The notes under the pieces were generated by a model. The model was given only the letters and a program-made list of their open reading frames with translations. It was not told the DNA's origin and ran no database searches. A stretch of DNA of 64,000 nucleotides from Globodera rostochiensis. Its lineage: Eukaryota > Nematoda > Chromadorea > Rhabditida > Heteroderidae. Each line of letters starts with the position of its first letter. Position 1 is the first letter of the stretch. A program made the translations under genes and the position numbers. Location: assembly GCA_018350325.1 (NCBI GenBank), contig JAEVLN010000006.1, positions 2,432,693 to 2,496,692 on the forward strand. Reading direction: 5' to 3'. Positions 1-9,981 of this stretch are shown piece after piece.

Positions 1-250
1 ACATTTACGATGGTTGTAAACAATTCTAAAAATTCTTTTACATTTTTCCCATTTTTAAAAAATATTTCAGATGACAATTCAAAGTTTTTCATTTATTTTT
101 GTTGGACAAAATCAAAAAACCATAGGGGGCTTTTGTGTTGCATATCATTTTGGACCGATTTTGAACAATTTGGGACTTTATAGATGGGGGAGGGGAGAGT
201 TGAGTTTTTACAAATTTTTATCAAATAAAATGTTTCCAATGAGATAAAAT
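1..250. repeat. Dispersed AT-rich repeat, no gene
   Basis: The first 130 bases resemble 15235-15365: both have ACATTTACG, then AAACAATTC, a T-rich stretch and AGATGACAATT in the same order. I see no coding potential up to the MITE at 485; open frames here are short and lack recognisable motifs. Confidence 0.4.
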
Positions 251-484
251 CAAATTAAGATTTACAAAAATAACGAGAATCATTGACTCCAAATACGACA
301 CAAGCACCATCAAATCGCACTTTAGAAAATAATTGTTCTTTTTATTGCGGAAATCCATTTTTATTTTTTGATACACACAGCTTGTGGGTTTTTCTGTTTG
401 TTTGAAAGAAATAGAAAATGGGAAAAGCGTAAAATGAATTTCACAAAATCTTTCACATTCCGTCTGGTTCCGCCGTGTTGTTTT

Positions 485-619
485 TAGAGACCGGACCGAA
501 CGAGATTCTCGATCGTAATCTCGATCGAAAAAATTTGTCATGACCGAGATTTTTCGAGATTCGAGAATTTTCGAGATTCTCAATCGAGAATCTCGATCGG
601 TCCCCAAGTCCGATCTCTA
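485..619. mobile_element. Short hAT-type MITE (TAGAG...CTCTA family)
   Basis: It begins TAGAGACCGGACC and ends GGTCCCCAAGTCCGATCTCTA, with a TCTCGAT-rich palindromic interior. Flanks are GTTGTTTT and GTTGTTGT, a near match to an 8-bp target duplication. Better-preserved relatives with exact 8-bp duplications lie at 45664-45896, 45685-45780 and 52019-52526. It has no coding capacity. Confidence 0.5.
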
Positions 620-1500
620 GTTGTTGTTGTTGTTCACTTGCCACTGCGGTGGCCAACATAATCATGCTCGTACATTGGCCGTGTTGGCACTTTTTCCAAT
701 TCGGCAACCGCCACTTCCACCGGGGATGAGGTCGCATTGCCTCCGGAATGATTGATTTGGCTGTGCCCACATTGGCATTGATCACTTTTGCGTATTGAAG
801 TCGCATCGAAGACTTGGCATTGGCATAAGTTGCACCCTATAAAATGACACCGACTGAGTTGAAGGCGGAACTTGTGTGTTGTGGAGGAATAGGAAAGCAG
901 AAACCAATGGCGTTTTCGTTACCTCGATCACTCATTTTTGGTGAATTTATTTTAAGTGAGTTCGTAAAAGTGTTAGAGGAGCAAAAAGTGAGTAATTCGG
1001 TAATCTGATAGATAAAAATACTTATGAGAATAATTTTAAATAATATTTTTTCCAATATTATGGACGAATTGATCGATTAAACATTGAATAAATAACTGAT
1101 AACCTTGTTTATGTTTACGTACAAAGAATTGAAAGTACAAATTTGTGTTACCCCTAAGGTGGAATGACAGAGGGCGTGCGTTGATAAAATTTTTTTGAGG
1201 AATCAATTAAGCCAGAAACAATTGAGCCGCTGAACCCCGTAAACCGGAATCCGGTTACTTTGTTTTATAAGCAACTGTAAAATTCATCGAACTCTTGTCC
1301 ATTTTTTTCGATACAACCTGATAGATTATAATATTAAGAATATTTTTAAATATAGTTATTAAGATAATCATGGACGATTTGATCGATTAACGTTGAATAA
1401 ATCACTGCTAACGTTTTGATGTTTACGTACAAAGAATTGAATGTACAAATTTGTGCGCTAAATTTGTTTTTTCCTTTGGCATTTGGTTACCTAGTTGTTG
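620..1500. other. No gene seen; displaced 3' flank of the LAPTM4-like family
   Basis: Two similar blocks of about 75 bp (near 1070-1145 and 1378-1455) share TTTACGTACAAAGAATTGAA. Read on the minus strand they match the sequence after LAPTM4-like copy D (about 23920-23980). They are therefore probably the old 3' flank of copy A, pushed away by the repeats at 1505-2345. Nothing here looks coding. Confidence 0.4.
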
Positions 1501-1504
1501 TTAC

Positions 1505-1915
1505 GGACCTTTCGACACTGGACGTTTCGACACTGAGTTTAAAAGTTTCCAAAAGGGTCCTTTTTAGAGTTTCAATCCGAATCTGGCCTCAATTTCGACC
1601 AATTTCGAACCCCGGACTCGAACTTTTTTTCGAAAATTCAAAAATTTCCAAAAATAATTTATGTGTTTCAGAATCATTCAAAGCACAAACAAAAAGGCAA
1701 GTAAGTAACAATCTAATTCATTTAGTACTTTCCGTTCTGCTGGGGTCACAAATTTAAATAGTTTTTGGAAATTTCGAAAAATTGTTAGTATTCGGAATTG
1801 GTCGAAACAGAGGTCAGATTTGGATTCAACGGCCCCGAAACCCCTATTTTGGAGACATTAGAAACTCAGAAACGTCCAGTGTCGAAAAGTCCAGTGTCGA
1901 AATGTCCAGTGTCGA
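1505..1915. repeat. Inverted repeat with TTTCGACACTGGACG ends
   Basis: The left end reads TTTCGACACTGGACGTTTCG. The right end (about 1860-1912) carries the reverse complement, CCAGTGTCGAAA, three times. The interior has no recognisable frame. This looks like a small fold-back element; no target duplication was identified. Confidence 0.45.
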
Positions 1916-1917
1916 AA

Positions 1918-2345
1918 TTCGTTTTCTTCACTAACGGACATTTTGTCCGATTTGGCTTACCGAACCTTTTGTCGTTTTCCTCACTAACTGACATTTTGTC
2001 CGATTTGGCTTACCGAACCTTTTGTCGTTTTCCTCACTAACTGACATTTTGTCCAATTTGGCTTTTTTGTCGTTTTCCTCACTAACGGACATTTTGTCCG
2101 ATTTGGCTTACCGAACCTTTTGTCGTTTTCCTCACTAACTGACATTTTGTCCAATTTGGCTTTTTTGTCGTTTTCCTCACTAACGGACATTTTGTCCGAT
2201 TTGGCTTACCGAACCTTTTGTCGTTTTCCTCACTAACTGACATTTTGTCCAATTTGGCTTTTTTGTCGTTTTCCTCACTAACGGACATTTTGTCCGATTT
2301 GGCTTACCGGACCCTTTGTCGTTTTTCTGACTACCGGACTAATTG
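1918..2345. repeat. Tandem repeat, 98-bp unit, about four copies
   Basis: The unit contains ACTAACGGACATTTTGTCCG, GGCTTACCGAACC, TTTTGTCGTTTTCCTCAC and a variant half reading ACTGACATTTTGTCC. The period is 98 bp and the last copy is degenerate. Open frames through it are artefacts of the repeat. It lies just beyond the 3' end of LAPTM4-like copy A. Confidence 0.8.
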
Positions 2346-2492
2346 TCGTTAGGAAATAATTGTTTAGACACCCCGTGATTACCTAAGAATAAAAAAATTG
2401 CAATCACTATCAGGCATTACGATTCAAATTCCGACTTTTTCTTAAAACAAAAACAAAAAAAATGTTTGAAGCATTTATTCCGTCCGTCCAAT

Positions 2493-3612
2493 TCAAATGG
2501 GCATTTTCGGTTCGTTGGAAGTGCCGTCGCCACCAATTTGTTTCGTAAATTTGTAGGCACGGAACACAATCGAGTACACCCAACACCAAAAAGCAAGAAA
2601 AGCAATCATCAAAAGTATATAGAATGCAAATTCGCCTGTTGGTGAACTGACGAGCTGTTCATATTCTTTGGGTGAAACGCCAAACATTACTTAATAAAAA
2701 ATCAATTTTTTTTTTAAATTAAAAAATAAATATAAAAAGGTTTTATCTAATCATTTTGTCACTGTTCGATTTCATTTGTTTTCAAACCCAAGACCCGCCG
2801 AATTCGAACAATTTTTGGAAAAATCAAAAATTTACAAAAATCAATTTACGGCCCTCGAAAACTTCAAAACGCATGAATTCGATTGTTATTTACTTGCCTT
2901 TAGTTGTAATTGTGATTTTTGAAGATTTTGAGGCTAAAAATAGACTTTTTGAGATTTTTAAAAAATTGTTCGAATTTGGTACACGGAGTTCGAGATTAGT
3001 CTAAAAGAAGGTCAACCTTTAAAACTCGATGACGAAATGATCAGTGACAAAACAACCGGCCATTTATAAAAAAATACCATAAATTGAATCGGGTGCTTTA
3101 AACATCAGAATGCGCTGCAGTACCAAAAATAAAATTTCGCAAAATGTGTACACCGTCGAAAGTGCCTATATTTTTAAATAATTAATTATTCATTCAGAGA
3201 AAACGCTTTAAAGTCCTTACAAATAAGGACAGAAAGGGCAAATACATTCGATGGGACCGTTTCCCAAAAATATGTCCACACAAAATTGGTAGCCAACAAA
3301 GCATTGACACCAAAACGTTCTGAAATTTGTAACATTTAAAATTACATTTAAATTTAATAAATATAATTTTTAAAGTTTTTACCACAGAATAGAAGATTGT
3401 CTTCGCGGTTAAACCAGTTGAAATGAACAAATGTCCGGCGATTAGGCCTCCGAGAATGTTCAGAACCGTAAAAATCCATGACATTTTATAAGCTCCCTAA
3501 AATTGCATTTGCTTAAAAGAAGCTCCGCCTAATTTGGGCTAATAAATTAAAAGTTTACCTCTGTTACATGACATCCACAACAGCACATCCATTTGTCAAC
3601 AGAACGTGCCAT
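2493..3612 (-). CDS. LAPTM4-like four-TM protein, copy A
   Basis: Five exons on the minus strand: 3612-3559, 3496-3383, 3319-3221, 3165-3078 and 2689-2493, all GT-AG, giving 183 aa. The start is the ATG shared with copies B-E (MARS.DKWMCCCGCHVTE). A Cys-rich N-terminus is followed by four hydrophobic segments and a cytosolic-type tail with FRAYKFTKQ. The CCxGCHV start plus four membrane segments resembles nematode LAPTM4-like proteins (DUF7027 type), which act in late endosome or lysosome membranes; that assignment is by resemblance only. Intron 4 is 388 bp against about 48 bp in the other copies, because of an insertion at 2754-3052. Its normal upstream block lies 9 kb away beyond the Polinton-like element, so expression may be altered. 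Confidence 0.65.
2754..3052. mobile_element. Small insertion in intron 4 of copy A
   Basis: It is bounded by TTTTGTCACTG and its reverse complement CAGTGACAAAA, 299 bp apart. The four other gene copies have only about 48 bp in this intron, so this is an insertion relative to them. I found no clear target duplication and no coding capacity. Confidence 0.5.
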
Positions 3613-3967
3613 TTTTAAGCTTAAAAGTCTTTTAAAACATTATTTTAACAAATTTTAATGAGCTAAATTAGAGCACTCAACAAATGAATGTTTTGGAGAA
3701 ACCTAGGACAAAATCCGATTGACTTGAGCTTATCAATTATTTAATTGATCACGCAGTGTTTTGATGGAAGAAAACTTTTGATTTTATGGAGAATATGCGA
3801 TGGCGCCGTCAAATTTTTCAAAATTTTTTTGGTACGTTTTTGTTAAAAACAACGTAAAATTTATACATTATTTTATGGTTTTAAAACAATGTTATGATTT
3901 AGAGAAATTTCTCCCAGCAGCGCCTCAGTCAGTCGAGAAAGGGAATGGTTTTACTTATTTAATAATA
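3613..3967. other. Upstream flank of copy A, proximal part
   Basis: There is no gene. The end of this stretch reads, on the minus strand, TTCTCGACTGACTGA. This corresponds to CTCTTGACTGACAGAACG in the upstream block of copies B and C. It is the gene-proximal half of a 5' flank that the element at 3974-12867 split in two. Confidence 0.5.
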
Positions 3968-3973
3968 ATTACC
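3968..3973. other. Target-site duplication ATTACC, left
   Basis: It is identical to 12868-12873. Joining the two flanks after removing one copy gives a continuous match to the upstream block of copies B and C (ATCACTTTGATCATTTA, later TTGACTGACAG). This supports insertion by transposition. Confidence 0.8.
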
Positions 3974-3999
3974 AGCAGCATATGGCCCCAAAACCGCGC

Positions 4000-5560
4000 G
4001 GGTACGGCGCGGCCAAAAAGGGCGCGGGTACCCATACCTATTGGAGGGGTCAGATCCTTTGATCTTGCCGCCCAAGCCAAAACCTATTGGAGGGGTCGGG
4101 GTCTTTGATCTTGAAGCCAAAACCTATTGGGTCTTTTGATCTTGCCGCCCTAAGCCAAAACCTATGGGAGGGCTCAGAGGCGTTGAACTTACCGCCACCA
4201 GACCAAAAGCTGGCATCGTCCGGCCGTCCGGGTACCGACCGCCCTTTGATCATGCCGCCTTCTACCTGATCCCAAAAGCGAGACATTTCAGTCCCAACCA
4301 AAACATCGCGGGGTTAGCGGATTAACACGCAACCCAAAGGAGCCAGAGGGTTGTGTGAGATGCCATAGTATGACTCTGTTATGACAAAATTATGACAATA
4401 ATATGACAATAACGACTATGATGAGGATGACATCGATTGTTAATGATGATTAAGCAATTCTCTTTTGTTGCCCGTACTATCATAAGAGGTCTACAAAATC
4501 TATCTAGTCTGTGAATTTGGAACTGTTTTTTACAAACGATATACCATTTGAAAGAGGGGATTTTTCTGCACAAAATTACTTCACAAATATTTTTTTAAGG
4601 ACCGGTGAACGATACTATGTGCTCTCAATGTAATAAGGCTATTGGTAGTAAAAAAATCAAAGTAATCCATCAATTTAACCGAGATCCAAGCCTATTGGAT
4701 GTTTTACAAAAAATGCCCGGATTACACACAACTACAAACTAAAAGCTTAATTAAATTAGTCCCCAAAACCCATTGGGCCCATTGCCAAATCAATTTTTCC
4801 CCCCCCCCCCCCCGCCACTCAAGGTCATTTCGGCACCTGTCAATCAAACTTTCGCCGCGCACCAAAAATTTTCCCTCTCACCTGTCAATCAAACTTTCTC
4901 CGCGCACCAAAAATTTCCGGCTGACCTGTCAATCAAACTTCCGCCGCTCAAAATTTGCAACATGGAAAATCGATTTCACTGTTGTGACATTTTTAAATAG
5001 GGCATAATGTGATAATACATTTCGTTAATTTCTTCAATATTTTTTCCACCCGTTATTACCACTTTGCCCGTCCAAAAAATTAAGGCAATCAATCTTTTTC
5101 CTCTTTTGAGTTTAGACCACAAAAAATTTCAGGCTCATAAAAAACCTATTGAAAAGGACTAACCTTTGATCTTGCCGCCCAAGCCAAAACCTTTTGAGAG
5201 GTTCAACTCTTTGATCATGCCGCCCAAGCCAAAACCTATTGGAGAGGTCGGGTCCTTTGAACTTACCGCCACTAAACCCAAACCTATTGGGTCTTTTGAA
5301 CATCCCGCCTTCTATCTGGCACAAATGCGAGCGGTTTGCGGTCAATTCAGTCCCAACCAAACCGCGCGGAGTTAAACACCCCTACTTTTTTATGGGGGCC
5401 CCAGAACCTATTGGGCCCATTGCCAAATTTAATTTCCCTCCCCCCTCCCTCAAGGTCATTAGGGCACCTGTCAATCAAAACTTTTTCCGCGCACCAAAAA
5501 ATTTTGACGGGTCACCTGTCAATTAAACTTCCGCCGCTCAAAAGTTGCAACAAAAACATT
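4000..5560. repeat. Terminal subrepeats of the palindromic element
   Basis: Two motif families alternate. One is AAAACCTATTGG with GATCTTGCCGCCCAAGCC. The other is CACCTGTCAATCAAACTT with CGCGCACCAAAAATTT. The block from about 4690-5060 recurs in diverged form at about 5390-5680. This end region is GC-richer than its surroundings and repetitive, as the terminal inverted repeats of large DNA elements can be. It is mirrored at 11280-12840. Open frames here are repeat artefacts. Confidence 0.6.
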
Positions 5561-6479
5561 TGGAAAATCGATTTGACTTTTGTGACATTTTTAAATAAGG
5601 CATAATGTGATAGTACATTTCGTTAATTTCTTCAATATTTTTTCCTCCCGTAATTACCAATTTTCCTGTCCAAAAAATTGGTCGTCAACCTTTTTCCCTT
5701 TTTGTAGCTTAGACCACAAAAAATTGCAGGCTCATAAAAAAACAAATAAAAAATTTTGGTGTTTCGATGTTGAAGTGAAAAGAGTGAAACGAACAAATGG
5801 GTGAAAAGGGAGAAACACAATTAGGTGAAAAGGGTGAACACAAAATAGGTGAAAAGAGGTGAAATCGGGTGAAATTTCACCTAAAAGTATATAGGACATG
5901 TGTTTTATGGGGGTAGTATGCATAAATAAAATGTCAAACTTAAACAGAGGAAATTTTGTACTGGTTAACCAAAACGAAAGTCTACCACTGTCATCTTCCA
6001 CTCCCGCTCAACACTAAATTAAATTTATAATCCCCACAGAAAATTGACCACCAAAACAAACACATTTAAACTTTTCATTATCCGCCCGCTAAAAAAAAAA
6101 AAAGACTGCAGGGATGCATATTTACCAATCGAAAAAGAACTTGTTAATTTTAAGGAAAAAATAAAAATTTAAAATATGGGAAAAAGTAGTGTTTGTTGAA
6201 AACAAAGAAAAAAATTACAACACGAAACGTTCAAATAACTTCAAGTTATAAGTATTATAAGGAGGTTGACAAATATGAGAGGAGTGGTAAAACACGGTGC
6301 TGAATTTTGAGAATTATTATCAAAATTATGAGAAATTATGGTCGGAAAAATTAAATTTGATTCTAAATTGATGGTCTGAAATGAGAATAGAATGACAAAT
6401 ATGAAAAACAGTAGAAGTAAACCGAGAATGACAGTCAAAAGTGTGAGAATATTAGGGGAAAAAGCTGAACCATTTGAAA

Positions 6480-6489
6480 CCTATAAAAG
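6480..6489 (+). promoter_or_regulatory. TATA box of the left cassette
   Basis: CCTATAAAAGC lies about 30 bases before the first ATGs (6511 out of frame, 6517 the open frame). The spacing suits a TATA-driven transcript with a very short leader. This is a rare arrangement for nematode genes but usual for viral late genes. Confidence 0.5.
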
Positions 6490-6516
6490 CAAATTCAAAT
6501 ACCAAAACATTATGAA

Positions 6517-6864
6517 ATGTATCAATTTAGTCATCAAGTAAGCGATAATACAGCATTTCTGAAAAAGCTAGCTTCCAACAGTTCAGACCGAAAGAAGAAC
6601 GAATTAATCGATTCTGCAACTACCGATCAAATTTTGGCAATTGTTGAAATTTGTGTAAACATTTTGAGTTTTAATTTCAAACTTAATAAAAGACAGAAAC
6701 AAAGACTTGTTCAGTACGCAGATTTTTACCGGACTATTGCCAGATCCCGTTCAGAAAAAACAGCAAGAAAGGCGATACAGCAGGGAAGCGGAATAGCATT
6801 AGGAGCGATTTTAGTCCCGATTTTAAGCGTTCTAGCTCAACATTTGTTAGAAAAAATTATATGA
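6517..6864 (+). CDS. Small basic virion-core-like protein, left copy
   Basis: 115 aa. Residues 1-50 are mixed. Residues 55-92 are strongly basic (KLNKRQKQRLVQYADF, then RSRSEKTARK). Next come QQGSG and a hydrophobic tail, ALGAILVPILSVLAQHLL. This order (basic helix, Gln-Gly turn, hydrophobic tail) is one I associate with small core-protein-like genes in Polinton/adintovirus-type elements of invertebrates. That is resemblance from memory, not a search. The stop overlaps the next gene's start (ATGA at 6861-6864), suggesting coupled translation of both from one message. There are no introns. The right-arm copy at 9978-10325 encodes the same protein. An alternative reading is a membrane-active accessory protein. 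Confidence 0.65.
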   Translation: MYQFSHQVSDNTAFLKKLASNSSDRKKNELIDSATTDQILAIVEICVNILSFNFKLNKRQKQRLVQYADFYRTIARSRSEKTARKAIQQGSGIALGAILVPILSVLAQHLLEKII

Positions 6865-7745
6865 TGAAGTTTGCAAAGAAAATGACAATGGTCCCGGAGG
6901 CGGAATACCATGCATTATTAAATTCGCTCAGGGGCGGAGACTATTTGCAAAATGAAAAGGCCATGTTGGATGCAAAGATTATGCAAAATTTACAAGATCC
7001 GACAATAAGTGAAGATCTTAAAGCGAGTAGGCATAGTTGGCTCTATAAGGAGCGAAGAATGATAAAAGGAATGGTTGATAATAGACCGCAAAAAGTTGTG
7101 ATTGTTAACCAAAACCCGGCACCTAATGTTGCACCATATTTGGGGGTTAGTCAGACGAATACCCAGGCAACCGAGGAGCCAAGAAAATTTATAGTGCCTA
7201 CAAAAAGGCTCAGAAGAGAAGAAAACGAAAGTGAAGAAGTTGATAAAAACTTGAGAGATGAAAATACGAGGGAGTTTATCCAATCTTCATTAATTGAAGA
7301 GGAAATTCCATCCGAATTACAGTCCCCAGTTTCTTCAGAAACATCATCGATTTTTCAAACACCCGAAAAATTGCGCAGTACTACGATCTTTCACCCAAAA
7401 TTGTTGGGGGATCTTTTTAATTATGTATCTAAAAACAAGGATACATTTAAAATAACGGCAATGGGGAAAGTTCAATCTAATAAAAATCTGCCAATTGATG
7501 ATAGTAATTATAAAAACATCTTGAGATATCTCTCTGGAGAAGAGGGCGACACACCCCGAGGAGCGAAATTTCTAAAAGATCGGCTCTTAAAAGATGCGAC
7601 AATACGAGAAATGGTTGACAGGTCAAGCGCTATGTGGGGAAAAGGTAAAAACGTTTTTATTAAAGACAACCCTATAAAAACTACCGGAACATTGCAGCAG
7701 AAGAAAAAACCATTTAAGCCACATTATGGGCAAGGCTATAGATAA
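6861..7745 (+). CDS. Virus-like protein of unknown function, left copy
   Basis: 294 aa, intron-free, starting inside the ATGA overlap with the preceding gene. The N-terminus has a VPEAEYHALL motif (residues 11-20) and a predicted helix to about residue 70. A low-complexity acidic/serine linker follows (about 105-165). The C-terminal module (about 172-265) runs FHPKLLGDLFNYV, then IDDSNYKNILRYL, then TPRGAKFLKDRLL. A VPxxxY-type N-terminus with such a C-terminal module is a layout I associate with unannotated proteins in Polinton-like elements, beside the small core-like gene. No enzymatic motif is visible. The tail is basic and ends HYGQGYR, whereas the right-arm copy ends differently because of a one-base indel. 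Confidence 0.6.
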   Translation: MMKFAKKMTMVPEAEYHALLNSLRGGDYLQNEKAMLDAKIMQNLQDPTISEDLKASRHSWLYKERRMIKGMVDNRPQKVVIVNQNPAPNVAPYLGVSQTNTQATEEPRKFIVPTKRLRREENESEEVDKNLRDENTREFIQSSLIEEEIPSELQSPVSSETSSIFQTPEKLRSTTIFHPKLLGDLFNYVSKNKDTFKITAMGKVQSNKNLPIDDSNYKNILRYLSGEEGDTPRGAKFLKDRLLKDATIREMVDRSSAMWGKGKNVFIKDNPIKTTGTLQQKKKPFKPHYGQGYR

Positions 7746-7921
7746 GATGTTTAAAAAAGTTTAATATAATTTTGAATCTCCAACTTATAGCAGTTGCAAG
7801 GACTTTTAATTAGAGAAATTATAAACCCTGGAGTATAAAAAAGGAGCTCGAGACTATCTTGCTAGGCGGGAAGGATATTTTGATAGCGTTAATTTAATTA
7901 AAGATTCCGATTTTATGCGAA

Positions 7922-8146
7922 TTAATTTAATTCATTTTCAATTTGCAATAAAATTGGGTCTGGGGCGTGATTGTGGTTTCGCGTAAGAATAAATTTCTCA
8001 TCCCCCTCGAACCCCCACCCCTCACAACCATATCTAAACCATTCACACTTCCACCATGTCTTGAATTTTGTTGACTTATGTTTATAATATCGATAACCAT
8101 CGCAAAATTTCCCCTTTCCATCTTTTATTGTGTTTAATTTTGACAT
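7922..8146 (-). CDS. FLYWCH-type zinc finger, left copy
   Basis: 74 aa. The core reads DGYRYYKHKS, then WWKCEWFRYGCEGW, then RNHNHAPD. Its Cys-Cys-His-His spacing and WxC...NHNH pattern fit a FLYWCH zinc finger. FLYWCH fingers bind DNA and occur in nematode regulators and in MULE-type transposases. The gene crosses the inner edge of the left arm: residues after about 17 lie in the palindrome, while the first residues come from the spacer. It runs convergently toward the two-gene cassette, with stops 177 bp apart. It may be a single-exon fragment. The ATG at 8146 is the only upstream start in frame before the spacer repeats. Confidence 0.6.
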   Translation of the reverse strand: MSKLNTIKDGKGKFCDGYRYYKHKSTKFKTWWKCEWFRYGCEGWGFEGDEKFILTRNHNHAPDPILLQIENELN

Positions 8147-8746
8147 TTTTTTTTATTTTGCATATTACCCTCTAAAACACGTGCCCTATATACTTTTTGG
8201 TGAACTTTCACCAGATTTCACCTTTTTCACCTATTTGAATTTCACCTTTATACCATTTGAGGTTCATCCTTTTGTGTTTCACACTCATACCATTTTTTGA
8301 TATAACTAACGCTGGCCATACACGTAAGGTAAGCTATAGAAAGTATTTATTAGATGGGCTAGGAAAGGGTATTATTAAGGTCCCATACCGATGTTCGGAT
8401 CCCGTTAGCTGATTCCAAACATTAGGCTGGACTAGGGATATGTCGAGTTTAATGCCACCCCATGCATCAGGTTTTTAATTCTGGCCTCGACTAGGGGCAT
8501 CAATGAAGTTGCTTCAAAGTATCAGACACGCTCCAAACCAATACGTGGTTTTATCTCCTGCCGGCAATCTTCTGGGGCTCCTCTTAAGCCTCTTCGACTA
8601 GAATTTAATCATATTTTAACTCCGTAATCATGGCGATTTATTTTAAACCAAAATGATTTTTAGCATAATATAGAACTTAATAATTTATCATTTCTGGTTT
8701 TATTAAATCCATATTTATTTATTTTTATTTTATAGCCATTTCGTTA
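8095..8746. other. Spacer of the palindrome
   Basis: Positions 8165-8300 (CCTATATACTTTTTGGTGAA, TTTCACCTTTTTCACC) are a diverged copy of arm sequence near 10940-11045. The middle (about 8310-8620) is GC-richer, unlike anything else in the window, and has no long frame. I could not identify it; it may be a remnant of the parent element. Confidence 0.5.
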
Positions 8747-8919
8747 ATCGATATTATAAACATAAGTCAACAAAATTCAAGACATGGTGGAAGTGTGAAT
8801 GGTTTAGATATGGTTGTGAGGGGTGGGGGTTCGAGGGGGATGAGAAATTTATTCTTACGCGAAACCACAATCACGCCCCAGACCCAATTTTATTGCAAAT
8901 TGAAAATGAATTAAATTAA
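8736..8919 (+). pseudogene. FLYWCH-type zinc finger, right copy, 5' different
   Basis: Mirror of the left-copy finger from the arm edge inward (RYYKHKS, WWKCEWFRYGC, NHNHAPD, same stop). Upstream of the arm edge the frame continues as SHFVN, preceded by TTTTATTTTATAG, which looks like a 3' splice site ending at 8735. So this copy could be the last exon of a spliced gene, while the left copy has an ATG in other sequence. No upstream exon was found, so I call it a fragment. Confidence 0.45.
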
Positions 8920-9099
8920 TTCGCATAAAATCGGAATCTTTAATTAAATTAACGCTATCAAAATATCCTTCCCGCCTAGCAAGATAGTCTCGAGCTCCTT
9001 TTTTATACTCCAGGGTTTATAATTTCTCTAATTAAAAGTCCTTGCAACTGCTATAAGTTGGAGATTCAAAATTATATTAAACTTTTTTAAACATCTTAT

Positions 9100-9981
9100 C
9101 TATAGCCTTGCCCATAATGTTGGCTTAAATGGTTTTTTCTTCTGCTGCAATGTTCCGGTAGTTTTTATAGGGTTGTCTTTAATAAAAACGTTTTTACCTT
9201 TTCCCCACATAGCGCTTGACCTGTCAACCATTTCTCGTATTGTCGCATCTTTTAAGAGCCGATCTTTTAGAAATTTCGCTCCTCGGGGTGTGTCGCCCTC
9301 TTCTCCAGAGAGATATCTCAAGATGTTTTTATAATTACTATCATCAATTGGCAGATTTTTATTAGATTGAACTTTCCCCATTGCCGTTATTTTAAATGTA
9401 TCCTTGTTTTTAGATACATAATTAAAAAGATCCCCCAACAATTTTGGGTGAAAGATCGTAGTACTGCGCAATTTTTCGGGTGTTTGAAAAATCGATGATG
9501 TTTCTGAAGAAACTGGGGACTGTAATTCGGATGGAATTTCCTCTTCAATTAATGAAGATTGGATAAACTCCCTCGTATTTTCATCTCTCAAGTTTTTATC
9601 AACTTCTTCACTTTCGTTTTCTTCTCTTCTGAGCCTTTTTGTAGGCACTATAAATTTTCTTGGCTCCTCGGTTGCCTGGGTATTCGTCTGACTAACCCCC
9701 AAATATGGTGCAACATTAGGTGCCGGGTTTTGGTTAACAATCACAACTTTTTGCGGTCTATTATCAACCATTCCTTTTATCATTCTTCGCTCCTTATAGA
9801 GCCAACTATGCCTACTCGCTTTAAGATCTTCACTTATTGTCGGATCTTGTAAATTTTGCATAATCTTTGCATCCAACATGGCCTTTTCATTTTGCAAATA
9901 GTCTCCGCCCCTGAGCGAATTTAATAATGCATGGTATTCCGCCTCCGGGACCATTGTCATTTTCTTTGCAAACTTCATCAT
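9100..9981 (-). CDS. Virus-like protein of unknown function, right copy
   Basis: 293 aa, identical to the left copy through most of its length (same VPEAEYHALL start and TPRGAKFLKDRLL module). One extra A near 9121 (AAGCCAACATT against AAGCCACATT) shifts the frame in the last codons, giving KPTLWARL instead of KPHYGQGYR. Only the terminal seven or so residues are altered, so function could be kept. It starts within the ATGA overlap with the core-like gene upstream on this strand. Confidence 0.6.
   Translation of the reverse strand: MMKFAKKMTMVPEAEYHALLNSLRGGDYLQNEKAMLDAKIMQNLQDPTISEDLKASRHSWLYKERRMIKGMVDNRPQKVVIVNQNPAPNVAPYLGVSQTNTQATEEPRKFIVPTKRLRREENESEEVDKNLRDENTREFIQSSLIEEEIPSELQSPVSSETSSIFQTPEKLRSTTIFHPKLLGDLFNYVSKNKDTFKITAMGKVQSNKNLPIDDSNYKNILRYLSGEEGDTPRGAKFLKDRLLKDATIREMVDRSSAMWGKGKNVFIKDNPIKTTGTLQQKKKPFKPTLWARL

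Larger units (their letters stand above)
3974..8094 (+). repeat. Left arm of giant palindrome
   Basis: It pairs base for base with 8747-12867 on the opposite strand: coordinates sum to 16841 at both ends. Small differences include a longer C-run near 4800, a 10-bp gap near 4960 and a one-base difference near 7723. These indels cancel, leaving equal arm lengths. Confidence 0.9.

Noticed and set aside
221..1055. Minus-strand frames of 72-128 codons near the window start
   Set aside because: They cross the MITE at 485-619 and AT-rich sequence, change composition along their length and show no motif.
4050..5820. Small frames in the outer part of the left palindrome arm and their mirror images at 11000-12800
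   Set aside because: Built on AACCTATTGG and CACCTGTCAATC subrepeats, with different reading in each repeat and no conserved protein.
8310..8620. DNA polymerase B or integrase remnant in the palindrome spacer
   Set aside because: I looked for characteristic motifs in all frames by eye and found none; the spacer stays unidentified.
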